Shown here: piece after piece, positions 34,901 through 48,285 of the stretch
Position numbering within the stretch: the stretch's first letter is position 1
Layout of the letters: the number at the start of each line of letters is the position of its first letter
Assembly: GCA_021234155.1 (NCBI GenBank)
Contig: JAJEKV010000004.1
Span: forward strand, 10,296,109-10,360,108
Source: Isoetes taiwanensis
Lineage: Eukaryota > Streptophyta > Lycopodiopsida > Isoetales > Isoetaceae
Length of the DNA: 64,000 nucleotides
Direction: 5' to 3'
Program-made: the position numbers and the translations under genes
The notes under the pieces: generated by a model
The model's database searches: none
What the model was told of the DNA's origin: nothing
Seen by the model: only the letters and a program-made list of their open reading frames with translations

Positions 34901-37854
34901 GGAAGATGATGCCATGCTGTTTACATCTAACCGTAGGCTATTGATGCAAGATTTGAAGTTTACTTACTCTGACCCTTCGATCCATGAAGATCTTTTCCAA
35001 ATTATGAAATATTCGGCTGATGAAGTGTGTAACACTATGGAGCAGTCAGATAAGGTCATGAGAATATGGACTAGTTTTCTTGAACCACTTTTTGGCGTAC
35101 CTTCTCGTGCACATGATGCGGAAGACACAGAGGAAGCTGCAAAGGTAAAAAGCCGAGAGTCCAAAGAAAGAGGTTCAAGTGCCGGGGAAAGTGCTGCAAG
35201 CGGTGACATTGAGTGTCCAGAAGCAGCTCATGCTGCCGAAGATAAGACTAGGGCTGTGGTAGATGATTTTGCCACAGCTTCCAGCAAAGTTGAAGCATGT
35301 AATGGTGGTACAAGTGATGTGCAGACGTCATCAGCAAAGCAAGGAAGCATGGAGCCAGAAGCCATGCCTTCAGGAAACTTTGAGCCAGCAAAGCTGCAGC
35401 ATGCAACAGCAAACAACTCAGAGAGGACCACTTTTAAGAAACCTCCTAATCCTGTTGAAAAGATAGAAGTATACAGAGTGGCCCCTCCCAAGACAGAGGC
35501 CACTGAAAAATCTGAACTGTTTCGGGGTCTGAGGTTTTCTAATGCACAAGGGAGATCGGATAATCCCACTGAAAAAGCAGAAACATGCAGAGAACCTACA
35601 CTTTCTAATCCCAGTGACAGGTTGGAGGCAACAAAATCTTTGGAGTACTTGCAGCAGCAGTCGAATGAAATTTCAGTGGAAGCAGAAGGTAAACCAACCT
35701 TTGAGTTAGGGAAACGAAAGCCTTTAAATTTTGTAGATTAATTTGTTGTTTAATTACTGATGCGGGCAATTCTGTGCAGTTGCTAAAGCAAGGGGTGTGA
35801 CCAGGATGGACATTGAAGAGGAAGGGGATTCAAGGGTGTGTGCAGTAGCAAAAGAGGTATACATGCCATTTGAATTGACTGAGATGCATGAATATGTTCT
35901 GCCATTTGAACACTTTATGTTCCTTAAATAGGAGGTGGAGAAGAATCCTGGAGTGGCTTCTATGCATGAAAGCCATACAAGAATTGACAGGGAAGAAGGA
36001 GAGCTGTCTCCTTCTCCAGAAACCGATGATAAAACCACACATAATTTTGCTGGACAGAATCATAAAAATAGTAGGCCCAATAAGGATTTCATCAGGCATG
36101 ACGATGAAGAGGATGTTGAAGGGGATGCAGAGGCTCACGGTGAACATGACGCAGATGCTGATGATGAGGGTGAAGAGACTCCACAAGAAGACAGTGAAAA
36201 TGCTTATGATGCAGCTGAGGGTGGTTCAGGGAGTGAGTCTGGTGATGCTGATGAGGGATCTCATGATGATCATGAAGAAGAGGATGAAGATGAGGAACAT
36301 GAAAAGGCAGAAAGTGAATGTGAAGCAGAAGGAATGGCCGATGCAGATGATGGTGAAGGCGATGGTATTTCATCTTTGACATCTTTGGATCGCTCCTTTT
36401 CAATGTGCAAGCCCTTGGCAGCCCACATGAGCACTCTTGATCCCCTTGCATCTCCGGCTAAAGAAAATACGATTCTTTATGGAAACGACATGATCTATAT
36501 CTTGTTCAGGCTCCATCAGGTTATCATTAGCAATCTATTAACTTTTTGTTGGGTTTGAGATACTAATCCTTTGATGTAGTGTTTACATGCATGTGCATTT
36601 GGTAAGCTTGCATAAATTTTGCTTTCCCATCTGCAGAGCATGACTTTTTCTTCTTGCTAATCAGACACTGTATGAAAGAATATGTTCTGCAAAGACAAAT
36701 GCCCAAGCAGCAGAAAGGAAGTGGAAATCGATCAAGGATACAGCACCTCCAAACCTCTATGACAAGTATGGTGGAAATTTAGCATGCTTTTGTGGAATCA
36801 AAGTTCTGCCTTAGCTGACCATTTGCTGGTTATGTTTAGGTTCGTGCGAGTATTGTATAATCTTCTTGATGGATCAGCTGATAATGCGAAGTTTGAAGAT
36901 GAATGTCGATCTATCATAGGAACACAGTCTTATGTCTTGTTTACTCTAGATAAGCTGATCTTTAAGCTTGTCAAGCAAGTGGGTAATCGATTACTGTGTC
37001 CCTTCCTTTCTTAAGCATATTGAGCTAAGTAAAGGTGTTTTTCATTTTCAGCTTCAAGCAGTTGCTGCCGACGATACTGCCAATAGACTTTTAGCGCTTC
37101 ACTCATATGAGAAGTCAAGGGCAGTTCATGGATTTATTGACTTTATTTATCATGCCAATGCTTGTGTTCTCTTGCATGATGAGAACATTTATCGTTTTGA
37201 ACACGTAAGCTCTAACACATTGGGGTGTCTTGTGCCTTGTTCTTTCTTTGATGCCTTACTGTCGTATTGAAATGCAGTGGCCCTTACAGAAAGTTAACTC
37301 AAACGAAGTACTAATTCAGCTAATGGATGGAGCACCAGAAAAGCTTGAAGTCCCTCCTAGTGCTATGGAGTTCTCATTTGCAAATTATTTAAGCGAGTTT
37401 CTTTTGATGCTGTCAGACGTTAAAGATTCTCGAATGTCTTTCTTGAAAGGTATATTTAAAAGCCGTGTGAGAATGTGGACATCTTGGTATTGCCGTGTTT
37501 ATTTATATTGTGATAATAATGGGTTTAGCAGAAATAGGCAGAGTTGTCAATGTTGATGAAGCAGATGCTCTCTTGGAGGCAATGAAAAATGTTCGGTTTT
37601 CAATGGCCTAGAATACAAAATATCATGCAAGACATCAAAGGTTAGTTTACTTAAATGGTCATGGACAGTCTTTGACAAGGGCACTTGGTTATGCTGATTA
37701 TAGTTTTTATTTTATGTTTGTGACTTGTTTTAGTTGTTTGTCAAAGATAGCAACAGTAAGAACATGTTATTTTGTATGCCAGGTCTCATATGTGCTGGAT
37801 ACTGAAGATTTTTTTTATCGTCCTAAGAAGTTCAGGCCAAGGATTGCCAAATGA
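31918..37854 (+). CDS. SNL: SIN3-like transcriptional co-repressor (paired amphipathic helix protein), copy 2
   Basis: Scaffold of a nuclear histone-deacetylase co-repressor complex. I place about 21 exons: 31918-31988, 32053-32181, 32248-32431, 32510-32608, 32687-32860, 32926-33241, 33325-33464, 33533-33608, 33679-34007, 34091-34245, 34309-34433, 34503-34757, 34861-35688, 35780-35856, 35932-36519, 36665-36765, 36840-36978, 37052-37204, 37278-37450, about 37537-37640 and 37783-37854. The start 'MKRHREDG' and PAH1 match plant SIN3-like proteins. PAH2 spans exons 3-5 and PAH3 exons 7-8. A Lys/Glu/Arg-rich run opens exon 9. The HDAC-interaction region follows (exons 9-12, with '[18 protein letters not shown]'). 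Then come an acidic linker and the conserved C-terminal region (exons 15-19). Three small deletions near 37431, 37538 and 37595 break the last exons, where copy 1 is intact. Family assignment is confident; the exact C-terminal exon ends are not. Confidence 0.93.
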
Positions 37855-39491
37855 AATACTTCTAATCGTAAAAGTATAAGCGATTGTCTACTAAAGTTTC
37901 AGAAGTGCACTGAAACTCAATCAGAAGACATGGCAGACAGATAACTTGGGTTCACGTAATATTTAACGCATCAAATTCCTTTCGGAAATTCTGAAGAGTT
38001 AGTTTTCGAATGTCCTTCAAGAACGCCTTGGAGATAAGACACAGTCTGGAGCTGCAGTTGGGACTTTGGCAATTGGGTATTCACAGATTCTATTATGAAA
38101 TGGGGAAGCTCGTGCTGGCACATAGAGGAGGTTGATGTAGTTAAACCAGTTGATAATTGTTCAGAAGACGACAAGCCAAAATGACGAAGCTTGTGTAAGA
38201 CACCCCCAGCCACAAAAATGGAAGGATGAGTTCATCCTGTTCAACTGCTGTACATACTTCAAAAATTCCAAAATGTGTAGGAGGCATTTTTAAGGATTGC
38301 AGCCTTTATTCTGGAGCAACATATCATACAGTACAAAATATGTCATCACAATACCCTCCCCAGAGGCAGTTTAATGCTGTTCCCAAGGCAGTCTTGGGAA
38401 CTATTAAAATTTGCAGATGTTTTATTACATTCTAGCACTATGACATAGTGCCCAAGGCTCTCTCATGGGGACTAGAAACTGTGTTGATGTTTATACTGTG
38501 TGGTCGATGGGTTGAGGTCTAACAAGATACTTTTCCCGTTTGCAACTATGACTGGTCGAGGTCTAACAAGGTAATTCTTTTCCATCCTCAAAGTTATCTT
38601 TTATTACATCATCAGTTCGATAAATACAACTTAAAAAGGTTATTGTATGGAACAATTCAAGCCATGATTCACAGGCTCTTTTGACATTGCTTTTTACTAT
38701 CCAAAAAATGCTTCTCAAGTGGGTGTATAGTCATTCAGGTAAAAGCATTGGAAATGATATTTTGTTCTTCAGCAGAGATGATTTGTACTTCTACTAAACA
38801 TGGCATGTACCGAACGTTTTCTTGTTGTGGAGTAGTTGAATGTCTTTTATTCATTGTTGAGCAAGGTTGATCTTATAATTTTGTCGTATCACAATGTTAC
38901 TTTTGTTTGTCTTGACTCTTCTTGTGTCTCAGGAGCAACAAACTCTTTTTGGTGGTAATCATCACAAACATCTTATGGTGAGGAAAGGAAAAAAGAAGCC
39001 TTTTCTGAAGTCGTCTTAGAATGAAAAATATCCTTAGCACATTGTCACATGGTAGCTCAAATCATAGCTCCTGCAATTTATTAAGTTCCGTGCACTTGTG
39101 GCTGTCAGATCTCGTGGAGTTAAAATGAAGAATAGTAAGAGGTAGGAGATTATTGGGATAACCTAACGGAGGTTATCTTGATGGATCTGTTATATCAGAA
39201 CTGGTCCTTGATCATGTAGAGCTAAATTCCTCTACCCGGGATTTAAGGGGGTTATTGCACAGGGAAGCGTTAAAACCGTTCTTAAAAACGAGCATAACTC
39301 GAGGGCCAGTGTTAACTCCCTCTTAAAATGAGCAACACAATGACCATTGTTCCCCAATATATTTCACCGTAGATGTTAATCTTATTATGTGGACGATGTA
39401 TTAGGTAATCTTCAGGAGGGGGTCAGTTATACATGTTTGGTGAAATTATGTCCATTCATATTTTGACACGTATTTTGATCTTGGCTTGGTT

Positions 39492-39615
39492 ATGGCGGAG
39501 GAGCTTCGCTAGGGGAGCCATGGCGGCAGTGGCTATAGAAGAGGAGAAGAGCTATGACGGAGGAGCTTCGTTAGGGGAGCCATGGCGGCAGTGGCTATAG
39601 AAGAGGAGAAGACAG
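39492..39615. repeat. 62-bp tandem repeat, two units (copy 2)
   Basis: Same pair of units as at 12810-12933, starting at 39492 and 39554. Confidence 0.9.
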
Positions 39616-40413
39616 TTGCTATATTGCTGCGGTGGCCACAGATGCTAAAAAAGCGGTGACTTTAAGTAGGGCAAAGGGTTTAAAGCCCTCATGCGGTCCA
39701 GAAGCAAAGATTGCAGATGGGTGTAGTATTGGATTTTTAATTGGTCTTTTGAATTGGCAATTTGTGTCTTGACATGGTTGGAACTCTTTTCCAAAATATC
39801 CACATAGAGATACATACAAGTCCTTCATAGAACAAAAACAACTCACTATTCCCTTAGAGGAACTATAAACCCTGCTACATTTGTGAAATAAGGATAATAG
39901 ATCTGCAAAGAAAAATATAAAAGTTTGTAAAATAAGGATAGATCTGAAAAGGAACATATAAAAGAAAGCAACTGCTAATACTCTCCAATTCAAACTCCAA
40001 TTGAACAATATGCAATGAAAAGTCCAGCAACACTGGGCAATTTTTTTTACTACAATAGAAACAACAGCGCTGGGCAATTTTCCTAGTACGGTAGAAAAGT
40101 GGGATTCATGCAATCTTTTGCCTAAACACTTACGATCTCTAACCCTAGAAACTCGATGATTAGGACAGATTACCCAAGCTAGATTCTTGCCAGACGCATC
40201 ATATTCTAACACATAGTATGCAAATTCTGACCCAAGAAAAAGACCTCAAGAAGGGAATAGAAAGTCATGAATAAGCTTGTGAGCAGCATGGTTGGGGCAT
40301 TGGCTATCACATGCAGATCCTTGGAGTATTAAATTGTAGATGGCGACTTCAGCTTTAGGATTGCTTTCGCAGTTTCACATGACATCACGATTGGAAGTTC
40401 CCTCTAATTATGG

Positions 40414-40806
40414 TTGGGTGTTCTCTCTAATTATGGTTATGCTGTAGTCGAAGCCAAAGGGTTGGAGATACTTTTGGCCCTAGTAGGCTTTGGAGGCTAC
40501 ATGCCATTGGTACTATCCGCTAAACAAGAATTTAGCCATGTCGAAGGAGACTGTAAGGCATTGTTGAAGGAGATTGCGTCGTTTGTTGGCGAAAGTGGCA
40601 TTAAGGAGCCGACAATCGTGATTAGGCAGCTCATAATTCAAGCTTCTTCCTTGACAAGCATGAAAGAGATGCGCACTATGTTTGTTGCATATCATTTCGA
40701 GGGGGGTGTGGAAGCAACCCAGCAATCTACATATTCCATGGCATTGCCAAAATGTTACGCACAGATCTTGACAACAGTATGGCAACGGCCGATCAGTCCA
40801 TGGTAG
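40414..40806 (+). CDS. Unassigned 130-codon ORF, possibly an RNase H-like remnant
   Basis: The predicted product has a segment 'AVVEAKGLEILLALVG' followed by 'HVEGDCKALLKEIASFVG'. These loosely resemble the helix and the Asp-containing strand of the plant RNase H-like domain found in LINEs and host proteins. The match is weak and the order of elements unusual, so I do not assign a function. There is no start context or splice evidence. Copy 1 (13742-14139) is frameshifted. It may be a decayed transposon piece. Confidence 0.3.
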   Translation: MGVLSNYGYAVVEAKGLEILLALVGFGGYMPLVLSAKQEFSHVEGDCKALLKEIASFVGESGIKEPTIVIRQLIIQASSLTSMKEMRTMFVAYHFEGGVEATQQSTYSMALPKCYAQILTTVWQRPISPW

Positions 40807-41864
40807 TGCGATCATAAATCATGAGTAAGCTTGTGAGCAGCATGGCTGAGGCATTGCCTAGCTTGTAGTGAAAATTTCATGGTGCTTGTGTTCACCAGGA
40901 CACAAATATTTGTGTTGTGTGTGAACTTCTAGAACTCATGCTCATCGTGGACCTTTCGCTGCCTACTCAACCTCCAAATAATGCGCACACTTACAAAGGT
41001 CACAACAATGTGCCTTTCCCATTGCACCCACTTACATGTAATGAATTCTTTAAAATAAGGTGGAAAGAAATTAAGATTTTTTTTTTTAAGAACAAAAAAT
41101 GACATGAAACTAGAAGTAAATTGCAACTACTAGATCCTCAAGAGTGAGAGCAAAGAATGAAAGAAAAAAGGATAATAAATCTGAAAAAAAAAATATAAAA
41201 GTTTGTAAAATAAGAATATAGTAGATCTGAAAAAGAATATATAAAAGAAAGCAACTGCTAATACTCTTCAATTTAAACTCCAATTCAACAATATGCCCTA
41301 ATGAAAAGGCCAGCAATGTTGGACAGTTGTTCTACTACAATAGAAATAGCAACGCCGGACAATTTTTCTAGTACAATAGAAAAGTAGGATTTATGCGGTC
41401 ATTTCCCTAAACACTTACGATCTCTAATCCTAGAACCTCGATGATTAAGATTGACACCTAATCTAGATTCTTGCCAAGACACATCATATTCTAAAACATC
41501 CTAGTATGCAAATTCTGACAAAAAGAAAAAAAGAAAAAAAAAGAAAAGGGAACCTCAAAAAGGGACGTTGGCGTTGATAGAATTAACAAACTAGGACACA
41601 GGTACCGGGCTAGCAGCTGCTAGTGCATCTGCATTGGCTACCACTATTGGACTCAAGATCATATAGCTGTAGCTCATCATTTCAATGTTCTGCTTCTTTA
41701 CGGTTGATTTGCCGTTAGTGGTGTCTCAATGTTAACATGGCTCCATAATACGATTCCTACCGGATAAGGTTTACCGACAACATTTCCATTGATTCGATAC
41801 ACACTGTATAGAGTCTTCTGCACCTTTTTCGAATATGACGAGCCCATGCTCTCGATGGCAATTT

Positions 41865-42104
41865 TGTTGGAATGTATTTATAATATATCCATACAATCTT
41901 AGCCTTTGTCTTTTGATACTTTATTGTCTATTGATAGCTCATGGAGCTAAAATGGTTTTTGCCTATTAGCCCTTCATTATTGTATATAAGAGCATGTACT
42001 CTTCATGAATAATACATTCACTTGGGAATTAACTTGTGTTCTTTCTCTCTCATTCTTTTCGTCTTGCTGCCTCACTTTATTCCTTGCATGTTATATTTCT
42101 AACA
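41865..42104 (+). mobile_element. 5' LTR of Ty1/copia element, copy 2
   Basis: Equivalent to 15199-15438, with TG...CA ends, and very nearly identical. No 3' LTR is present. Confidence 0.85.
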
Positions 42105-42120
42105 TGGTATCAGAGCCAAG
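42105..42120 (+). mobile_element. Primer-binding site (initiator Met tRNA), copy 2
   Basis: TGGTATCAGAGCCAAG directly after the LTR, as in copy 1. Confidence 0.93.
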
Positions 42121-45100
42121 TTTATAGGTATTGCAAGGATTGATGGAAAGCTTTTTGCTAAAAACAAAAAGTTCCAGGAACTTTTGACAAAAGGTAATAC
42201 GAAGGTAATAACATCTTTTTCTATAAAGCAAAGATAAAAGTCGTAGTTATAGAGCGAAATAGGCCGACTTTGGATGGTCATAACTTTCTTAATGTAGTTC
42301 AAATTTGTATGATCTATGGCTTGTTGAAAAGTCTTAGAGTCTAGTTAATGACAATAAAATCAGTGAAAAGGAGGAGAACTTTTTGAGTTTTGTTTTTTAG
42401 CTGATCTTATTTATGACTGTAGGAGAAAGTATTCTTGATAATATGTTGCATCCTCTTGATGCATGGTAAACAACATCTTCATATGTATTATTACTTCATT
42501 AAACGAGAGTTTGTTTTGGTCTGATTTGTGGTTTAAACTAACCTAAGTATGGTTTGTTGGTTTGTTGTTTACTTATTTTGCACGTAAAGATTGATAAGCA
42601 TCATTTGTACTTATAAAGTTTGTAATTTGCTTATTCTCAAAAGCACTAAAAGACAAATAGTGTAAGTCACGCTTATAGAAACATCTCTTCTTATAGGTTG
42701 TATATGCATGATACATTAAATTGACTTGATAAAGAAATTATTATATTCTAAAAGCAAATATGCTAATCTATCTTTATTCGAAAGCAATGACTAATAAAGC
42801 TAATATATTGATATTCTATTTATTCATAAAATCAATGGCTAATAAAGCTAATATGTTGATATTCTATTTATTCATGAAAGCGATGGCTAATACAAATAAT
42901 ATATTGCTAATGAAAAGCATTGGAGTAACATTCCCATTTTTTATCTTTATTCATGACAGCAATGGCTAATAAATCTAGCTAATATATTGCTCATGAAAGC
43001 CGCTGATGCCTCTATGATTTCATATATTGCATTTTGCGTGAACATTCTTTTAAGCAATGGAGAGTTGACCCTCTATGCATGATTATTCTTCACGCTTTAA
43101 AGTTGAAATTATATATAACTTTGATTTAATCATCTTCTGCCATTCTTCACAGGAAAGAACAGGCTGACAATAACATTATCTAATGTTGTGATTAGTGGAT
43201 ATCCTACTGGCCAAAGGACTGTCTCAATTTTTGATGGCACTGGCTTTCCTAGTTGGAAAATTAAGATGACTTTACTTTTTGACGGTGATGATTTGCTTAG
43301 TATTGTGCAAGATTCTTACCTTCGTCCAGAACCACCGGTGGATGTTGCCAAGTGCCAAAATCACAACCGGAGCCGTATATGATAAGTGGATCGCAGATGC
43401 TCAGGTCTGGGATAAAAAGAACACTGTTGCAAAACGATATACTTTATCGTCTTTAAAAGATTCATTAATTATGGATGTTGTCTCGTGTTCTAGTAGTCAT
43501 GATATGTGGGCATATCTTGAAAAAATTATAATAAAAAAAAGACTATGAATGAGCGCATCCATATAGGTCATCAACTAGATGCACTTAAGTATACAATCTT
43601 TGAGTCTTTACAAGGCCATATTGATAAGTTTAAATCCTTGGTAGAACAGTTGGCAGTAGCTGTAAACCTGTTCCATCAAAAAGATTACCTATTATGTTGT
43701 TGCGGTCCATGCCAATTGAATTTGAAACAATTGTGGTTGTTTTATCTGAAAAAGACAATCCTGATTTTGATAGTGTATGCATATCTTTGCTTGAGCATTC
43801 CTAGCGGATTAAAGACCGCAAAGAACCATTAGATACAGCTAATGTTGCTACTAATAGACATCTTTCCAATGTTGGCCGAGGTAGAAGTCGTGGTCGCATG
43901 TCTCGTCGACCACGTGTTCCATTTCCTCTATGCCCTCATTGTGGTAAAACAAATCATCCTGCAATAGATTGTTTTCATAAATCTAAAGATGATGCTAGAT
44001 CTGGTTGTGACATATGCCACTATTGTCATAAGACTGGTCATATTGAGGAAAAATGTCACAAAAGTGCTTATGATGAAAAGCATGCTACAGCCATTACTCT
44101 CCATGAGCATGCTAGTTGTGTTATGACAGATTATGCCCGAGTGTTTCATGTTTCTGATTTTGCTAATTTTGTTATTGATTCGGGTGCTACTGCTCATATG
44201 GTTAGTTCTATTCAGTGGTTACAAAGCTATCGTGCTTTGACTGTATGGCTGACCATGGTACACAACAAGTTGTTGGTATTGGCAATATTGTTATTTCTAC
44301 TACTGTAGGAGCTCGAGTGTTGCCGGGGGTTTTGTACGTACCAGGTTTAGCTAAGAATCATTTATGTGGCAAGACTTGTAGATCTTGGTCTTAAGGTCAC
44401 ATTCATTCTTGAACAGTGCAGGATAAAACAGAATGGAAAGCTTCTTACTGTCATACACAGGTGTATTGATTTATGGGAACTTTCCATAGATAATAATTTT
44501 GCATAAGCTATTACAACTTCTAGTACCCCTGACAGTACTCTGTGGCACTCTCGTTTTGCACATTCAAATTTTCAAAGACTTTGAGAAATGGAACATCTAG
44601 CCACTGTCCATGGTCTGCACTTACAAAGTCGTGCCAAATTGGGAGTTTGTAAGTCATGTGCCCTGGGTAAGCAACACTGCCAATCCTTTCCACACTTCGC
44701 TATTCGTGCTACCCAAATTCTTGAATTGCTATATTCTGATGTCTGTGGTCCTTTCCGTTTTGTCCTTTGGGGGTCCTTATTTTCTGTTGTTCATTGATGA
44801 TTACACACGGTATACTTTTGTCTAACTCCTGAAAAAGAAATCAGATGTATTTGATATTTTCAAAGTTTTTTACAAACTTGTTGAAACTGAAATTGGCCTT
44901 CCTCTTAAGATTTTACGCACTGACAATGGTGTGAGTATAAATCCAAAGTTTTTCAGGCATTTTGCACAGAACATGGAATTCAACATGAGTTTACCGTATC
45001 AGAGACACCACAGCAAAATGGTGTTTCTGAAGGAAAGAACCGCACTGTTTTAAATTCCGTAAGATCTATGTTGATTCATGCAAATCTGTGAGTGCATTTT

Positions 45101-45541
45101 TGGGCTGAAGCTGTTCTTACTGCTGTTTACATTCAAAATTATCTCACTACATCTGCACTAAAATCTATTACTCCTGTTGAGGCTTGGACAGGTATAAAAC
45201 CATTAGTTTCTCATTTGCAAATCTTTGGATGTATTGCTTATGTACTTGTTTCTCATAAAGATCACAAGAAACTTGACCCTAGAGGTCGAAAGGTTATTTT
45301 TATTGGATATTTTGCAGATTCAAAGGCTTACATGTTTTTTGACCCTGAGACACATAAGGTGTCGATTAGTTATAGCGCTATCTTTGATGAATCTGCAATG
45401 GGTGGGGATGCAAACTCAGTATATCATTCAGATAGTATTCTAAATGATTTCAAATGCGTACACTTGGATAAGCTGGAGATGATTCGTCGATTGACTACAA
45501 CAGGGCAGAAGCTGGAAGTAATTTATCAGAAAAATATCTAG
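42121..45541 (+). mobile_element. Ty1/copia internal region, copy 2: gag, protease, integrase; 3' truncated
   Basis: Follows copy 1 but is better preserved. Gag-like sequence spans 43188-43830. Two zinc knuckles lie near 43930-44060, the protease active site 'VIDSGATAHMVS' near 44173-44208, the integrase catalytic part 44520-45090, and the conserved 'FWAEAVLTAVYIQN' segment near 45094-45135. Stop codons and frame changes still interrupt it (for example near 44390, 44505 and 44824). RT, RNase H and the 3' LTR are missing at the same point as in copy 1 (45541). The leader between the PBS and gag differs more from copy 1 than the surrounding sequence does. Confidence 0.88.
42773..43000. repeat. 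48-bp tandem repeat inside the copia leader (copy 2)
   Basis: Equivalent to 16112-16340 with several substitutions and small deletions. This is one of the more diverged parts of the duplication. Confidence 0.8.
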
Positions 45542-46384
45542 ATTGAAGAAAGCACAAAAGATGTAGGACGGCGTTTTTTAAGGAATTGAAACTCCAAAAC
45601 GGAAACCAGAGACAAAGAATTTAAAATGGTAGGAACAGCTGAGACCTGGCGGCATTATTTTTTGCGTTGAAAGAGGATCCGCTCGATTGAATCCATCCAA
45701 TACTTCAAAGGATATTCCTTGCAACTCAATATAGAAACTAATGCAGAAATGGAATTTTTATTTTTATTTTCTCTCCTATCTAGAGAGGATCCCAGCATTT
45801 AAATCCAACCGTCTTGCTATCCCTACCATCTATTTATAATCTTCTAAGTATATTCCGGTTCCCCCACTACTATTCCTACCATTCCTAGGGTATGTACTTC
45901 GGGTAACCCAAAAAACATGCAAAAGACCTTTAGATTCTTGTGTTGTCTTTAAATGGGCATAAATTAGCCCGAAGTAAAAGGTAAGCCAGCCGAAACAGAC
46001 AAAGGGGAAGACCCTGGAAACACTCAACAAAATTGCGTTCCTTCTCAGCAAACGTCGATCAGATCTCCTCTTACTTTTACTAGCCTAGGCTAGGGCGGCT
46101 TTATGCTTGGTGATTGGCATTGGCGGTCAGCCAACAAAAGTGGTATGGATCAAAACTCCATGAGGTATTAATTTTGTTTAGTTCCCGAGAAATTCCGCAA
46201 ATTGCATAATCGACTAGAGATCTTTGAATAGTTTTTTCGGCATTCTGGGTAAGAAGTTTTTTGTAGCAAGGGAGCCTGGTTTTGGTTCAAAGGAGCTTGG
46301 CATTGCCGGAGATAACTACACTCAGAAAGTAAAGCAAGTTGTCACATATTTATTCAGAAGGCTGTGAGTATTAGGAGTTGAAAG
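45542..46384. promoter_or_regulatory. Upstream region of EF-hand gene copy 2
   Basis: Between the truncated copia end and the EF-hand ATG. No gene recognised; presumed promoter and 5' UTR by position. Confidence 0.35.
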
Positions 46385-48285
46385 ATGAAGGAAGGATTTG
46401 TATATGCGCTTATTGCGTCTGGGTTTTTCATATTGGTTATTTTCTCCAATCACCAGCACACGGATAAAGACAAGCCGAATAGTAAGCGCGGTCTAGGTCG
46501 AAGACTTATTTTGAAGCAGCCCAACTTCACGACAAATTCTACACACAAAACCATTCATGTTCCAGTTACTTTTGATCCCATTGTTGCAGAATATGAGCAG
46601 AAAAGGGAGGACAGGGCTTGGGAAAAAGAGTATTTTCAGCAGCAATACAAGAAATGGGGTGAGGTCCACAATCAAGGAGCAGAGCATCAGGCCGAGCCTG
46701 GGCATATAAGAATGGCTACACAAAGTCATGATGTTTTTGAGTCGCATCATGGTTCTGCACAAAATCATCAGCAGTCCATAGAGCATGCTCCAGGTCATGA
46801 AGAACAACCACCTTGGGATACAGACTATGGAGAACCAGATGATGATTATTTAAATGGAGAAGAGTTCAACATATTACATCGGCTTGAAATACTGTTCCCC
46901 CTTATAGACGTTAAACCTAAAGATGGGTTTCTAAACCTAGAGGAGCTCGGTGATTGGCATGTTGAGCAGGCCAATAAGTTGGCACTTCATCGGATTGATA
47001 GGGAGATAGAAGCGAGAGACAGGAACCATGATGGAATGATATCCATTACTGAGTATCTTCCCGATTTAAAGATTGATGAACTAGGTATCGGCCTTTCAAT
47101 TATTTACATTTACTGGTTGAATCCTTCATTCCATCAGTAATATTGCACAAACTGAACATTAATAAGTGTGACATTTGAATGGGCAATCATTAATATTTAC
47201 TGGTTGCATCCTTCATTCCATTAGGTATGTTTCAGAAACTAAACATTGGTAATTGTGACATTTGAATAGGCAATGCCAGTATGGAACATGGTGAACCAGG
47301 CTGGTGGAAGCAGCATTTTGATCTAGCTGACGACAACAATGATGGGCTTCTGAATCGAACTGAATATTTTGAGTTAGCACATCCCTTACATGATTGTGAA
47401 CTCTGCTAAAGAAGAAGGCATTCATGCGATATTGGTTTTTGTTGTTGCAGCTTTTTACATCCTACAGAGAGTAAGAACCCAAAATTACACAAGTGGATAC
47501 GAATGGAGGAATTAAAGTATGTTTTCCTTATGTCTTATAATGCATGTGAAAGTTCATCCAGAGAGTTTCAAAATCTTAATCCCATATCTCAAATTAGAAG
47601 ATATTGTCAGGATCAAATAACAATCCAAGGATGCATTATTTCTTACACCTGCTGTTGCATATTCATGCAGAGAGTATGACGATGATAAGGATGAAAAGAT
47701 AAGCTTGACAGAGTTTGATCGCATGTTTGATGTTTTTAAGTATTATGGTGTGAATTTAAGCCACCTACATCAGGGAAATGATGCAGAAGCAAGAAAGGCA
47801 AAATTCACTGAGCTTGATAAGGACAAAGATGGGTTAGTTCAAATAAAACTAAAAACTTATGTCCATAAACAAGTGGGCAAGTACTAACTCTAGTTCCCTC
47901 TTAACTGTTAGATTTTTGAATGAGGCAGAGTTGGAACCTGTTATGGACTTGCTACATCCAGGAGAATCATTTTATGCAAGGCAGCAAGCAGAACAACTTA
48001 TACAGCAGGTTTTTTTTCACAGCTTTTAGAGATTTAATCAGTTTGAAAGTAAAATTTTATTTCGTATTTTTCTTGTCAAAGAAGTCTCTTTCTGTTAAGG
48101 GAAATGTAGCCCCATTTGCATGATGTATTATAATTTGCAGCTGTTCTTTCTCCTCTTTCTAGGCTGATGATGATAAAGATGGGCGCCTCAGCTTGAAGGA
48201 AATGTTGGATCATCCATATATCTTTTATGCCACTGCACACAGTCCAGAAGATTATGCTGACTATTCCCATGATGAGTTCCGATAG
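46385..48285 (+). CDS. CREC-like EF-hand calcium-binding protein of the secretory pathway, copy 2
   Basis: Resembles plant members of the reticulocalbin/calumenin (CREC) family, low-affinity calcium binders of the ER and secretory pathway. The N-terminus has a hydrophobic signal or anchor segment (about residues 5-20, 'FVYALIASGFFILVIF'), followed by a His/Glu-rich linker. About six EF-hand loops follow, including 'DVKPKDGFLNLEEL', 'DRNHDGMISITEY', 'DDNNDGLLNRTEY', 'DDKDEKISLTEF', 'DKDKDGL' and 'DDDKDGRLSLKEM'. The C-terminus is 'HDEFR', close to the HDEF-type retrieval signal of CREC proteins. My exons are 46385-47084, 47270-47372, 47451-47516, 47671-47836, 47925-48008 and 48163-48285. The 47373 donor and 47450 acceptor restore 'YFDFLHPTESKNPKL', as in plant homologues. 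Copy 1 is disrupted. Assignment to the family is confident; exact localisation is inferred. Confidence 0.85.

Larger units (their letters stand above)
37855..41864. other. Repeat-rich spacer downstream of SIN3 copy 2
   Basis: Equivalent to 11173-15198. It holds the 62-bp tandem repeat (39492-39615), two diverged A-rich segments (about 39890-40200 and 41155-41470) and one unassigned ORF (40414-40806). Nothing else is recognised before the copia LTR. Confidence 0.5.
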
